DNA of 64,000 bases from Poteriospumella lacustris (lineage: Eukaryota > Sar > Chrysophyceae > Chromulinales > Dinobryaceae), in the NCBI GenBank assembly GCA_008000375.1, contig SMOI01000145.1, positions 16,415 through 80,414 on the forward strand, given 5' to 3'. Both the position numbers and the translations under genes were made by a program. Positions within the stretch are counted from its first letter, which is position 1. Each line of letters begins with the position of its first letter. The notes below the pieces were generated by a model. That model saw only the letters and a program-made list of their open reading frames with translations. It was not told where the DNA came from and made no database searches. Of the stretch, positions 20,309-32,053 are shown in pieces.

Positions 20309-23300
20309 GCGGCGGGGGTCGCTGCTCGCGGGGAAGCTGCGCGGGCCGCAGAACGTTCGCGCGTCCTTCGCGACGGCGCTGCACCAGCCGGAGCTGCTGC
20401 CGCAGCTGCTGCAGGAGGCCGCGCTGCTCTTCGCGCAGACGCAGCGGCTGTGCGAGCACGACCCGTCGCTGACGGTGGCGCTCATCGACGAGGGCTACCC
20501 GAAGCTGCTGCTGCAGTTCGTGGCCTGCAGCTACATGTACCCGGCCGCCTTCGACACCGACCTGCGCGCGCTGGCCGCCGCCTTCGCCGAGCCCATCGTC
20601 GGCGCCGCGTCGACCGCCTCGCGCGCCGCCAGCGACATCGACGCCGCCACCGCCGCCGCCGATGCGCCGCCGTCGCCGTCGCCGTCGTCGCCGTCGTCGC
20701 CGGCGGTGGTCGTTGACCGCGACGCGCTGCGGCGGCTCAGCGCCACGGCGCTGCCGCAGGAGGCGCTGCGCGCGCTGCTCGTGCTGCTGCAGCCGCGCGC
20801 CCACCGCCGCCACCTCAACGAGGCGCTCGTGTACCTCGTGGGCCGCGCGGGCGGCCTGGAGCTGATGCTAGACGTGGCGAAGTTCCATTTGGAGGACGCG
20901 GCGGTGCTGCGCCTGGCGCTGGGCGTCGCGGACCTGCTGCTGGCCTCGGCGGAGCCGCACGTGGCGCGCGACCACGTCGACCGCTTCATGGGGCTGCAGC
21001 CGCTGCGCCTCGCGCCGCCCGGCGGCTTCGCGTCGCAGGCGCGGCCCGGCGACCTGTTGGCGCAGGCGCGCGCGCCGCTGGTCGGCAGCCACGTCGTGCT
21101 GCTCTGCTTCGCGCTCGAGAAGCACGCGACGGGCGCGCCGGAGGTGGCGGCGCAGTGCTGGGCGCTGCTCGTGGGCCGCCTGCTGCGCGACCGCCGCTAC
21201 GAGGCCGTCGTGCAGCGCCTGCGCTCGCCGACGCTGCTCGTGCGCGCGCTCGACGCGCTCGTCGAGGCGCAGAGCCGCCCGGGGCAGCTCGCGCGGCTGC
21301 GGCCCGAGACGCAGCTGGCGCTGCTGCAGGCGGTCGAGGCGCTGTACGCGACGGACAACGACCGCGCGCGGCCGTACGAGGACCCGCGCGACGGCGCCGA
21401 CGCGCACAACGTCGGCCTCTTCGTGTCCTACGTCCCCTGCGTCCTGCACCACCGCGACCCCAACGCGCACCACCGCGACACCGCCGCCGCCGCCGCCGCG
21501 AGCGCCGAGGGAGCCGCGCCGGCCGCCGCCGCGGACCGCGAGCGCTTCTGCGTGAGCCTGCGGCGGCGGCTGAACGAGCAGCGCCTCGTCGTGTTCCTGC
21601 TGCAGCTGCTCTTCGACCAGTCGCAGGCGCTGCACGCGGCCGCCGCGGCGACGGCGACCGACGCGGCGGCCGGCGCCGAGGCCCTCGAGCCGCCCGTCGT
21701 GCTGCTCTGCGCGGCGCTGCGCGCGCTCGGCAACGTGGTGCACCTGCGCGACGACCTGAAGCGCGCGGCCGTGCGGCTGGGCCTGCGCCACCTGCACCGC
21801 GAGCTGCCGACGCCGCCGCCGACGGCGACGGGCGGCGCGGCGGAGGGCGCGGCGCACGGCTGGGACCCCGCGCGGCACCGCGACCGCGAGGCGCGCTGCG
21901 CCTGCTCGTCGACCTCGTGCGCTTCTGCACGCACCGGCTGCGCGTGCAGGTCGCCGCGCCCGCCGCGCCCGCGCCGCGCGGCGCCTCGCCGCCGCCGCCG
22001 AAGGGTCGCGTCTGGCTGCAGCTGCCGCCGAAGCGGCGGCGCGTCGCGGCGGCGGAGAAGGAGCAGCGCGCGCTGCTCGTCGAGCTGCTGCGCGAGGCGC
22101 TCGTGACGCTGGCGCAGCTGCTGCCGGTGCCGTGTCTCATGCCGCGCGACCTGCGCCCCGCCGACGCCGACGCCGACGCCGCCGCGGCGGGCGATGCGCC
22201 GCCGCCGCCGCGCCGCGTGTTCGAGCGGACGCAGGTGGCGGCGTGGGACGCGGCGGCGACGCTGGTGAGCGGCTACGGCCTCGCGGAGGCGCTGATGGAG
22301 GTGCTGGACAGCCACTGCCTCGTCGCGCTCGGCAGCGTCGGCGGCGTCGGCGGCGGTGGCGGCGGCGGTGGCGGCGATGACGCGGCGGCGACGCAGCGCG
22401 CGACGGGCGACAGCGCCGCGCTGCAGACGGCGCAGCTGCTGTTCGCGTGGCTGGCGCTGGCGGCGAAGCTGCTCTTCGAGGCCGCGCCGACGTCTGCCGC
22501 CGCTTCGTCCTGCTCGGCCTCTGCGAGCGCCTCGGTCGCCTCGTCGACCTGCACGCGGCGCCCGGCGGCGCGCTGCCCGGCGCCGTGTTCGAGGCGCTGG
22601 CGGCGACGCTGGCGCAGCTGCTGAGCGCCGACGCGGTGGCCGTGGCGCCCGCGACGCGCCTCATCAAACAGAGCCGCCGCCTCGAGCACTTCCTCGCGCT
22701 GCACCTGCGCTGCGCCTGCGCGCGCCACGTCGACGGCGTCGGGGGCGCGGGCGGCCGCCACAGCGGCCACTGGTCGCACTTCTACCGACTGCCGCGGTCC
22801 CGGCGCCGCCGCCGCGCGCTCGCCGCCCTCGTCGCGCAGCGGGCGGCGCGCACGCAGCCGCTGCCGCCGGACGTCGCGACGCCCGCGGCGCCGTGGTGGG
22901 CGGACGGCGACGGCGACGGCGACGAGGCGGTCGGCGGCGCGGGCGACGCGCAGCCGGCGGCCACCGACGCGGCGACCGACGCGGCGACCGACGCGGCGAC
23001 CGACGCTGCCACCGACGCGGCGACCGACGCGGCGACCGACGCGCTGGCGGCGCTGGACGAGGCGGCGGACGAGCGCTGCGTCGGCTGCGCGCTGCTCTGC
23101 GTCCTCGCCGAGCGGCTGCTGGCGCACGACGCGGAGCAGCTCGCGGGCGACTACCGCGCGCCGACGGGCCCAGCGCCTGGTCGCGCTCCGCCGCGTTCTA
23201 CGGCGCCGACGCCGCGGCGCCGCGGCCGCTGCTCGAGCGCCTCGCGGCCGCCGGCTTCTCGCGGCTGCTGCTGCCGGCGCCCGCGGTCGTCGGCGCGCTG

Positions 23301-24216
23301 CTCGACGAGCCGGCGGCGCTGGACGGCGACGCGGCGGTGGACGGCGACGCGCCGTCGGAGGCGGCGGCGGAGGACGAGCGCTTCGACGCGGAGGGCGACC
23401 TCTTCGTGCTCGACCGCCGCCACTACGCGGGGCGCGAGCGCGCGACGGCCGCCGGGGCCGCCGGGCCGCGACCGGCGACCACCCGGCGCTCGTCGTGGAC
23501 CGCAGCGTCACCGCGGCCGCTGCGTCGAGCTGGCGGCGAACCAGCGCGGCGACGTCTTCGACCAGAGCGCGCGCCGCCTCTTCGGCCGCTTCGGCCTGCG
23601 CTACGGCGCGACGGTGGCCACGGCGCTCGTCCTCGACGCGGCGCAGACGCTGCGCCAGGCGCCCGCCTCGCCGCCGCCGCGCGACGCGGCCGCCGAGCCG
23701 CCGCTGCTGGCGACGCTGTCGCCGCTCGAGCGCTTCCCGCCGCGCCGCGGCGCCGCGCCCGCCGACGCGCCCGCGCACAGCTACCAGCGCACGAAGAACT
23801 CGGCGGCGGCGCGCGCGGCCGCGCTGCAGCCCACGCCGACGCAGCGCTGGCTCGAGGACGAGCAGGTCGCGCACTTTCAGCGGCTGCAGCGCGTCGAGGA
23901 CCGGCGCCGCCGCGCGGAGGAGGCGCAGCGGCAGCAGGCGCAGGCCGCGGCGCAGGCGGCGGAGGCGGCGGCGCAGCGACAGGCGGCCGAGCTGGTGCGC
24001 CTGCACCAGCGCAGCCTGCCGCCGCAGCGCAACGAGCGCGCCGAGGCCGCGCTGCTGTCGGCGCCGCTGTTCCTCCCCGGCGCCGGGCCACCCCTCGCGG
24101 CGCCCGCGGTGCTCCTCGCCGCCGTCGCCGTCAGCTCGCACGCGCCGCTGCCGGCCGCCGCTACGCAGCTGCTGCACGCGCAAGAGCAACAGCAGCGTCA
24201 GACGGCGACCGAATAG
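18539..24216 (+). CDS. Myristoylated TIR-SAM-coiled coil-helical solenoid protein; frame broken in several places
   Basis: The start MGGSIS fits N-myristoylation (Gly2, Ser6). Residues ~58-200 resemble a TIR domain: SDVYLSYEWG, then LVRDYLEAKGLFVFVEDGE, LKASQCFVPFLTERYY and VELKGDRNVLPVVFEKRG. Glu157 (in QFVEL) sits where TIR NADases keep their catalytic Glu, though alignment is uncertain. Residues ~240-320 look like a SAM domain (YARLLTREGLLTPTQLVHLL, YLVSLGF). A charged coiled coil follows to ~480, then a long Leu/Ala-rich helical region like an armadillo solenoid, a 12-nt repeat region and another coiled coil. The coding frame changes near 20135-20290, 21896, 22493, 23165, 23470 and 23515, where protein-like sequence continues in a new frame. 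Most of these look like one missing base. If sound, the protein has about 1890 residues. No introns are seen. Confidence 0.72.
22961..23043 (+). repeat. 12-nt tandem repeat in the TIR protein gene
   Basis: About seven copies of ACCGACGCGGCG encode Thr-Asp-Ala-Ala repeats in the distal part of the gene. One copy carries synonymous changes (GCTGCC). Confidence 0.9.
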
Positions 24217-24366
24217 CGCGCGCGCCGCTCGACGCTGCGGCCGTCATTCTGTGTAACTCTGTGTATTTCTGTGTTTCTGTGTGAGACGCTTTACCCAGAG
24301 TTAGGGAACTTTGTGTTTTCTGTGCTGTCTAGGTGGGTTGGCTGGGGCATCTGGGTAACTGGGCCG

Positions 24367-24375
24367 CTACCGCGC

Positions 24376-24410
<35 letters not shown>

Positions 24411-25122
24411 TGTGCAGCGTCAGCCACTGCGACAGCTGCGCGCGGCGCTGCGCCTCGACGGCGGCGGCGTCGAGCGTCGCGTCGGGCGGTTCGACGGCGA
24501 CCCACTGCGCCGCTGCGTCGCGCACCGCCGCGGCGAGAGCGGCGCGCAGGCGGCCGGCGGCGTCGGCCGCCAGCGCCGCGTCGACGCGCAGGCGGCGGTC
24601 GCCCGCGGCGCAGGCGATCGCGCCGCGGTTGCCACGCAGCAGCAGCCGCAGCAGCGTCGGCAGCTGTCGCTCGAGCGCGAGCGCCGCGTCGTCGTGCGCC
24701 GCGACGTCCACGCGCCAGCGCCAGTCGCGCAGCTGCGGAAACGTCGCGCGCCAAAACGCGTCGCCGTCGCCGTCGTCGCCGCCGTCGCCGTCGCTCAGCG
24801 CGTCCACGGACGGCGGCCCCGTTGCCCGCACGGCGACGTGCGTCGCGGCCGCGCTCAGCCCGAGCCGCGCGAAGAGGCAGCGGCAGAGCGGCCGCAGCGC
24901 GTCGAGCGGCCCGGCGACCCACAGCGACACACGCGACACACGCGACACGTGAGGCGTCGCTGTCGCGCCACAGGCAGCCGCTTCGTAGGCGGCAAGGGAT
25001 GCCGCCGTCGGCAGCGGCGTCAGCGCCGCCGCATCGACCGGCGCGTCGGGTCGCACGACGAGCGGCGGCGAGGCGCCGAAGGCGGCGGCGACGGCGGCGA
25101 AACGCGCCGCGAGCGCCGCGTC

Positions 25123-25159
<37 letters not shown>

Positions 25160-26543
25160 CCTGCGGTTTCGGCTGCGGCGTCCGTCGCGTCGCAGGCGAC
25201 GTGCAGCCGCTCGAGCTGCGGCCAGAGCGGCACGACGGCCGCCAGCGCCGCCGCCGCGAAGCGAGCGCCGCGCGGCAGCGGCGCGGCGAGCACCGCCACG
25301 TCGACGCTGCGCAGGCCGCCGCAGCGTTGCGCCAGCCGCACGAGCCGCGCGCAGCCGGCGACGTCGCCGGCGACGGCCGTGGCGCCGCGCAGCGACAGCG
25401 ACAGGTGCTCCACCTGCGGCAGCGCGGCCGCCCAACCGGCGTCCGGCGGCGCCGCGGCCGCGTCGGCGCCGTCGACGGCGACGCAGACGCGGCGCAGCGT
25501 CGCGGTCGCCAGCAGCGCGAAGACGTCGACGAGCGCGGCGGGCGCCTCGAGCACCCGCAGCGCCGGTAGCGCCGCCTCGCCCGCGTTGCGCAGCGCCACC
25601 GTCGCGGTCCACAGCGCCGCGGCGTCGGGCGCGCGCCGGCGGCCGCGCTGGACGACGGCGACGTGCGCCAGCCGCGGCCAGCGGCGGCCGAACAGAGCCG
25701 CCCACGCGGCCGGCGTCGCCACGTGGCAGGCGTCGAGACGGAGCGCGCGCAGCAGCGGCCACTGCGTGGCCAGCGCCGAGCAGCTGGGCGCGTCCAGCGC
25801 CAGCGACTCGAGCTGCAGCTCGCGCAGCGCCGGCGCGAGCCGCTGCAGCAGCGCGGCGCTGGCGGCGTCGATGCGGCGCGCGGGCTGCTGCGCCCGCGGG
25901 CGGGCGGGCCGCGCACGAACAGCTCCTCCACGTCGCTCGCGAGCCGCGTCGTGGCGCCGGTGGCCGGCGGCGTAGCGAGGCGGCCGCTGCGGCGGCGGCC
26001 GACGCTGCGGCGGCGACCGTCGATCAGCGCCGACGCGACGGTCGTCAGAAACGCGCCGAACGCAGCGTCGGACGCGCTGTCGGTCGCCACTAGCTGGACG
26101 CTGACGAGGCTGCAGCAGGCGACGAGGCGCTGCAGGCGGTCGTACGGGTAGAAGTGGCCCTCGAACAGCGGCAGGTCGCGCAGCCGCAGCTGGCGGCGCT
26201 GCAGCCACGTCACGAAGGCCTCGCGACCCGGCGCCGTGTCGCTCGCAACAAGCCTCCAAAAGTCAACGGCCGCCGGGGGCAGGCCGCGCTTGAGGAACGG
26301 TCGCTCGTCGACGGCGGGCGGCCAGGCGACGTCCGCTTCGCGCGCCACCGACAGAACGCGACTTCTGAAGCACATCGCCGGGCCGCACGACAGCACTAAT
26401 GGATGACCAAGTAAAAGCGCCTCGAGTTGTTGGCGAAGCTGGTGATTGCAGACGGCAGCGTCGAAGCGGCAGAAGTCGACGAGCGTCAGCCAGTCGCTGA
26501 AGAGGCTGCGCAGCAGGTCGTCGCTGAGCGAGAACAAGTCCAT
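24367..26543 (-). CDS. F-box-like protein with leucine-rich-type repeats; one frameshift
   Basis: The start is the ATG at 26541-26543. The N-terminus LSDDLLRSLFSDWLTLVDF followed by CRFDAAVCN resembles an F-box, the segment that binds SKP1 in SCF ubiquitin ligases. Downstream, irregular repeats of the type LRALRLDACHV, LRVLEAPAALVDVF and VEHLSLSLRG suggest a leucine-rich substrate-binding solenoid. The C-terminus ends in a Pro run. The frame changes near 25890: DVEELFVRGPP continues as RIDAASAALLQ one base earlier, and the total length (2177 nt) becomes a multiple of three if one base is added, giving about 725 residues. It converges on the TIR gene, with stops 150 bp apart. A protein of F-box plus LRR would select targets for ubiquitination, but the target cannot be read from sequence. 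Confidence 0.7.
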
Positions 26544-27885
26544 TCCCGCCCCATGCGTCAGCCAGCGTACCTCTCGACTCAGAACAGACTCTCGAGAGCA
26601 CCGCGATCGCTTCTGCGATTCAAATTCGTCGCCCAGCCGATGCGATCTCCCGCCGCCGCCGCCGAGGCGCAGCAGGAGACGTCGTCGCCGTCGTCGTGTC
26701 ACGTGTCGTCGTCGTCGCGGCGGTTCTAGCGAGTGGCTCTTATAGCGAGGGCGGTGGCCCGTATGGCCGAGCACCACAAGCGGCGACCGTCGCCGGCGGC
26801 GGAGGCGGCGTCTCTCTGCGACGAGCGCTCGGCGCCGACCGCGAAACACCAACGAAATCACAACTCAATTCGTCTGCCCGGGTGGAGTCACCCGGGCAGT
26901 TCGATGCCCAGCACATGGGTGGCCCCCACAGGGCCTCTGCACTGGTAAGTCTTTGCGCCGCCACTGCTGTGGACGGTGCGTGCGTCGGCGCGGCGACGGA
27001 GAGCGAGGTGGCTGGGATGATTAAAACCGAAGTCTTCTTTCTCTCGAGTGTTACGATGACGAAAACGCTTCCGCTGATTCTAGAGTTACTCTGACCATCC
27101 ACCTCGCACCTCCTCGTCGCGCGACGGCGCCCTCCACCTGACCCTTACTCTGCCGTCTCGTGCGCTGACTCGAACTAACCGCTCCTCCTTCCACTTAGGT
27201 CGGCATCTGCAAACGCCACCATTGTCGAGTACCCGCTGGTCTCTCCAAGTGCCGGGCCGTGGCAAGCGGACGCAGTCTGCGCCTCATGGCCCTGCGGTCC
27301 CTGCCCAGCTCGCTGAACTGTCTACCCCCTCCGCCCCTTCTGAGAATGATCCTATCACGGCCCTCACTGCCCAAATGAATGAAACTGTATGCCTATGTGA
27401 ATGTAAACGAAGCAAATGAATGACTGCGCCACTCGCTGCTCCGGCGGTTCCGCTGCGTCGGCCCTGCGCCACTGACGCGATATGTAGAGCCAGGCGCCTC
27501 TGTCTTCTGTCCAGGGCGATCGGCGGCTCACAAACCTCGCGGACGAGATGAGCCAGCGCCCCAACGCGAAAGACGCTGCCGATGCGACGCGGAGGCAACG
27601 CGGCAGCGCAACTGCCGATGTACCTTTTCTGAGGCAATAACACAGGCATGTGCGGGGTGTCGAAACGGCCGAATGCACGGAGCTGCCCGTCGCAGCGGCG
27701 TCGGCGGCGTCGTTCGACGATTCGTCGTCGCCTCTTTCGACGCGATAGCGCCGCGAGACGCGCCATTTCCAACTCCAGGCGACCTCCACCGAGTCCAGAG
27801 ACTCGTGTGCACCGCTGGGCCCGCCGAGCTCGAGAGAAGTTTCCGTTGCGCGAGGCGTCAGGCCGCGGAGCAGTCCTCGAGCGAA
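26544..27885. other. Divergent region between the F-box-like gene and SEC24, with one doubtful small gene
   Basis: It should hold both promoters. The only coding candidate I could support is the two-exon frame listed at 26763-27316. Other open frames (for example those crossing 27284-27970) have shadow-like composition. Confidence 0.4.
26763..27316 (+). CDS. Candidate small two-exon gene, unrecognised
   Basis: The case rests on splice signals. A strong donor (CTG|GTAAGT) lies at 26945, and an acceptor ending at 27198 is preceded by CTAAC and a pyrimidine tract. This 254-bp intron is longer than others here. Joined from the ATG at 26763, exons 26763-26944 and 27199-27316 give 99 codons in phase, with no known motif (Pro/Ser/Trp-rich). 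The other two frames across the same intron are also possible, and it could be an untranslated leader of SEC24 or a noncoding transcript. I report it as a lead only. Confidence 0.25.
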
Positions 27886-30800
27886 ATGAATTATCCGCCG
27901 CCTCCGCCGCCATCCTACGGCCCACCGATGGGCCCTCCTCCTCAATACAACAACCAGCGACCAGCGCCACCGACAGCGACGGGCGCGAGCGCGGGGCTGG
28001 CGCTGCAGCACCCGTCGCAGGTGGAGAGCGTGCCGCACTACGGCGGCTGGACCAGCCAGACGTCGCCGCGGTCGCAGAACTACTACAGCATCGAGCGGCC
28101 CACGCCGACGCCCACCAGCGCGTCGTCGTCGGCCGGCCGCGCGGGCGCCAGTCTGTCGCGCAAGAAGAGCAGCAGCAGCAGCAGCAGCCGCATCAGCCCC
28201 GGGCAGATGCCGCGGCCCGACAAGCCGCAGACCGACCTCATCTACCACACGCGCTCGGGCACCAGCCGCCGCAACCCGCCCGTCGTCAACTCGCTGTACG
28301 TGGCCGTGGACACGGGCAACGCCAGCCCGCGCTTCCTGCGCAGCTCGATGGTGGCGCCGCCCGCGACGCCGGAGCTGCTGCGCGGCACGGGGCTGCCGCT
28401 GGCGCTGCACGTCACGCCCTTCGCGGCGCTGGCGCCGGGCGAGGACCCCGTGCCCGAGGTGGACTACGGGCAGTCGCCGCCGCGCTGCAAGCGCTGCAGC
28501 GGCTACGTGAGCCCATTCGCCACGTGGCTCGACGACGGCCGCCGCTGGCAGTGCGCGCTGTGCCAGACGGCGAACGCGACGCCCGACTGGTACGTGTCCG
28601 CGCTGGACGGCAGCGGCCAGCGCCTCGACCGGCTGCAGCGGCCCGAGCTGACGCGCGGCACCGTCGACTTCGCGCTGCCGCCGTCGCTGTTCGCCGAGGC
28701 GCCGAAGGAAAACGTCGTCGTCTTCGCCGTCGACGTGTCCTGCGACGCGGTGCAGAGCGGCTTCACGCTCGCCTCGCTGCGCGCCATCCAGGCCGTCGTG
28801 CGCAGCCTGCACCGCGACTACGAGCGGCGCGTCGCGCGCGCGCGCGAGGCCTTTCGCCAGCGGCGGCAGCCGCCGACGCCCGCCGCGCCGCCCAGCGCCG
28901 CCGCCCTCGCGGCGGAGGAGGCGGAGGCGCTGCGCGGCGTGGAGGACTGGGCGGTGGGCGTGATGACGTTCCACAGCCAGCTGCACTTCTTCGACGTGCG
29001 GCTGCCGCGCGGCGACGGCGACGGCGACGGCGCCGGCGCCAGCGACGGCCTCGCGCTCGACGCGGTGCGCGTCCTCGTGGGCGACGCGGACGAGCCGTTC
29101 TGCCCGCTGCCGCTGCCGCGCTGGCTGCACCGCTTCTCGCAGCCCGACGGCGCCGCGCGGCTCTTCGCGCTGCTCGAGCGGCTGCCGACGCTGCTGAACG
29201 CGCTGGCGCTGTCGACGGGCGCGCTGCCGCCGCGCGACCCGCTGCGGCGCTTCGCCGCGCCCACCGCCGCCGTCGTCGCGGTGGAGGAGGCGCTGCGCGC
29301 GCAGGGCGGCCGCCTGTTCGTCTTCGCCACCCACCACAGCACCGTCGGTGCCGGCGCCGCCAAAGCGACGCGCGACGCGCTGGGCCCCGGCGCGCACGGC
29401 ACCGCGGACGAGCTGCTGCTCTACAGCTGCCCCGGCGCGCCCTCCGCCTTCCTCGACCGCGTCGTCAGCGCCGCGCCCAGCGGCGGCGGCGGCGGGCTGC
29501 TCGGCTCGGTGCTGAGCCTCGCGGGCGGCGGCGGCGCGAACAACGCGGGCAACGGCGTCGACCGCAAAGTGGCGGCGGTCGCGGCGGGCGGCGGCCGCGC
29601 GCTGCCGACGGTGTCGTCGACGGCGTCGCTGGCGGCCCTCGCCGCGTCGCCGTCGTCCGCCAGCGGCGCCAGCGGCGGCGGCGGCGGCGGTGGCGGGGCG
29701 CGCGAGACGCTGCGGGCGGCGCGCGTGGCGGAGCTGCAGGCGGCGGCCGCGTGGCACTGGCGGCTGGCCGAGGCCTGCGTCGCGGCGTCGCTGAGCGTGT
29801 CGACGTTCTTCGGCGTGGGCGACCTGTACGACGAGGCGGCGGCGCCGCGCCTCGTGGACACGACGCAGGCGGCCGACCTGGCGCTGCGCACCGGCGGCAA
29901 AGTCTTCGTCGCGCGCGGGTCGATGCGCGCCGAGGCGCACGTCGCGTGGGTCGAGAACCAGCTGGCGCACGAGCTGCTGCGCGGCGGCGCGGGCTACGCC
30001 GGCCGCGACGTCACCGCGAAGCTGCGCGCGTCGCGCCACGTGGCGCTGGAGCAATTCTACGGCGGCGGCGCCTTCGACGCGCTCGACGAGGAGTGGCGCC
30101 TGCCGGCGGCCGACGCGGCCACCTCGGCGACCTTCGCGCTGGCGCTGACGGGCGCGCTGCGCGACGAGGAGCGCGTGTACCTGCAGTTCGCGGCGATGTA
30201 CACGACGCCGACGCGGCAGCGCCGCATCCGCGTGCACAACGTGGCGCTGCACGCGTCGGAGAAGGCGCCCACCGTCTACCGCAACTGCGACATCGAGGCC
30301 ATCGTCGGCGCCCTCGCGCGCGTCGCGGCGCACCGCGCGCTGGAGCAGCCGCTGGGCGCCGAGCCCGGCGGGCCGCGCAGCTTCCTCACGGCGGCGCTGG
30401 TCGACGCGCTGGTCAAGTACCGCGGCCTGTGCTCGAGCGCCAGCCCGAAGGGGCAGCTGGTGCTGCCCGAGTCGCTGAAGGTGCTGCCGATGCTCGTGCT
30501 GGGCCTGCTCAAGCACCCGGCCTTCCTCGAGAACGCCGCCGCCGGCCCCGGCCCCGGCCCCGCGGCGCCCGCGCGGCTCCTGTCGCACGCGTCGGAGCGC
30601 GCGTGCGAGCTGCGGCGGCTGTTCGCGCAGCCGCTGCGCGAGCTGGTGAACAGCGTCCACCCGCGCGTCTACAACCTCTTCGCGCTGCTGGACGCCGACC
30701 TCGCCGCGACGCAGGCGACGGGCGGCGCCGACGACGGCGGCGACGGCGACGGCGACGAGGGCGACGCCGCCGTCGGGTCGGAGGACGACGCCGACGGCCT

Positions 30801-31808
30801 CGACGACGACGCCGACGCCGGCCTCAGCCCCGAGCGCCAGGAGGACCGCTCGCACTGGACGCTGGCGCGCTCGGCGTCCTTCCCGCAGGAGGCCGGCGCG
30901 CTGGGCGCGTCGCAGTCCTCGACGCGCCTCGACATGCTCGCGGTCGCCACCGGCGTCCCCGCCGCCGCCGCCGCCGCCGCCGCCGCGCAGCCGCTGCCCC
31001 CGCCGCCGTCGCTGTCGTCGTCGGGACCGCTGCCCGTCGTGACCGGCCCGCCGCTCTACTCGTTCCCCACGAGCTACCGCCGCCGCCCTCGCTGCCCCCG
31101 CCGCCGCCCGCCGCGCCGCTCTACGCGCCGCCGACGCTGCCGCCACCGCCGCAGCCGCAGCCGTCGCTGTCGCCGGTCGCGTCGCTGGCGTCGCTGTCGC
31201 CGCCGCCGCCGCTGAGCCTCGCGGGCTACGCGATGGCCAGCGCCGTCGCGTCCGACTACTCCGCCGCGCCCGCCGCGGCGCTGTCGGCGTCGGGGCAGCT
31301 GCGGCTCAGCGTCGCGCCGAAGACGCGGCGCCAGCGACCGTTCCGCCCGCTGCGGCTGCTGCGGCGCCAGGGCGGCGTGCACACGGCGCGGCGCCTGAAG
31401 CTGCTGGCGCTGCAGACGCTGCAGGGCTCGTCGGCGGAGTTCGAGAGCGACCAGATCTACGTGGTGGACGACCGGTCGCTGCTGTGGCTCTACGTGGGCC
31501 GCGCCGTGTCGCAGGAGCTGCTCGAGGAGCTCTTCGTGCTGCCGGCGCAGGCGCCGTTCGAGCGGCCGGCGGACGTCGGCGTGCGCACGACGACGCCGCT
31601 GGGCCGGCGCATGCAGCTCTTCCTCGACCTGCTCGTGGCCGACGCGCCGCAGAAGCCCGAGCTGCGCGTCGTCTGGGCCGACCACGGCGCGCAGAACCGG
31701 CTGCTGCACAAGTTCTCGACGCGGCTGCTCGAGGACGCCGCCGGCGGCGCCCTCTCCTACACCGACTTCCTCTGCAGCGTGCACAGCAAGATACAGGCGC
31801 GCCTCTGA
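27886..31808 (+). CDS. SEC24: COPII coat subunit SEC24; one frameshift near 31075
   Basis: The ATG at 27886 opens a Pro-rich N-terminus (MNYPPPPPPSYGPPMGPPPQ) usual for SEC24. The zinc finger follows (CKRCSGYVSPFATW ... WQCALCQTANATPDWY), then the trunk domain (ENVVVFAVDVSCDAVQSGF), the beta-sandwich and helical parts (SPKGQLVLPESLKVLPMLVL), and the gelsolin-like end (YVVDDRSLLWLYVGRAVSQE). SEC24 binds cargo in the inner COPII coat at ER exit sites. A long acidic and Pro/Ala-rich insert (about 30710-31330) interrupts the C-terminal part. Inside it, near 31075, the frame shifts: LYSFPTS must continue as LPPPPSLPPPPP one base earlier. Adding one base makes 1307 residues. No intron is seen in 3.9 kb. 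Confidence 0.93.
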
Positions 31809-32053
31809 GCCCCTCTGAGCCCCTCTGAGCCCCTCCTGCCCCCTGAGCCTCTGTCTGTGTCGCGGGCCGTGTCGCGGGCCGTGTCCGTCTGTAACGCCCC
31901 TCTCATCTGTATCGAACGTTTTGTGTCGCGGTGTGTGTCGCGGTGTGTGTCGCGGTGTGTGTCGGTGGGTAGTTAGCAGCGGCGACCGTCGCGGCGACCG
32001 TCGCGGCGTCAGCGGCGCTGTCAGCGACCGTCGCGGCAGCCGTGGCGGCGGCG
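31809..32053. repeat. Short tandem repeats between convergent SEC24 and OSGEP
   Basis: Three different imperfect repeats follow one another: GAGCCCCTCT (from 31808), GTGTCGCGGTGT (around 31924-31965) and GCGACCGTCGCG (from 31981). The genes on both sides end here, so these lie in 3' ends. Confidence 0.8.

Noticed and set aside
18539-24216. Programmed ribosomal frameshifting as the reason for the frame changes
   Set aside because: The points share no slippery heptamer or stop-codon context, and many changes in four GC-extreme genes in the same direction fit missing bases better.
27364-31146. 1260-codon minus-strand open frame opposite SEC24
   Set aside because: Stops are rare on the antisense of GC3-rich genes. 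Its composition is Arg/Ala/Gln shadow, and SEC24 motifs lie on the plus strand.
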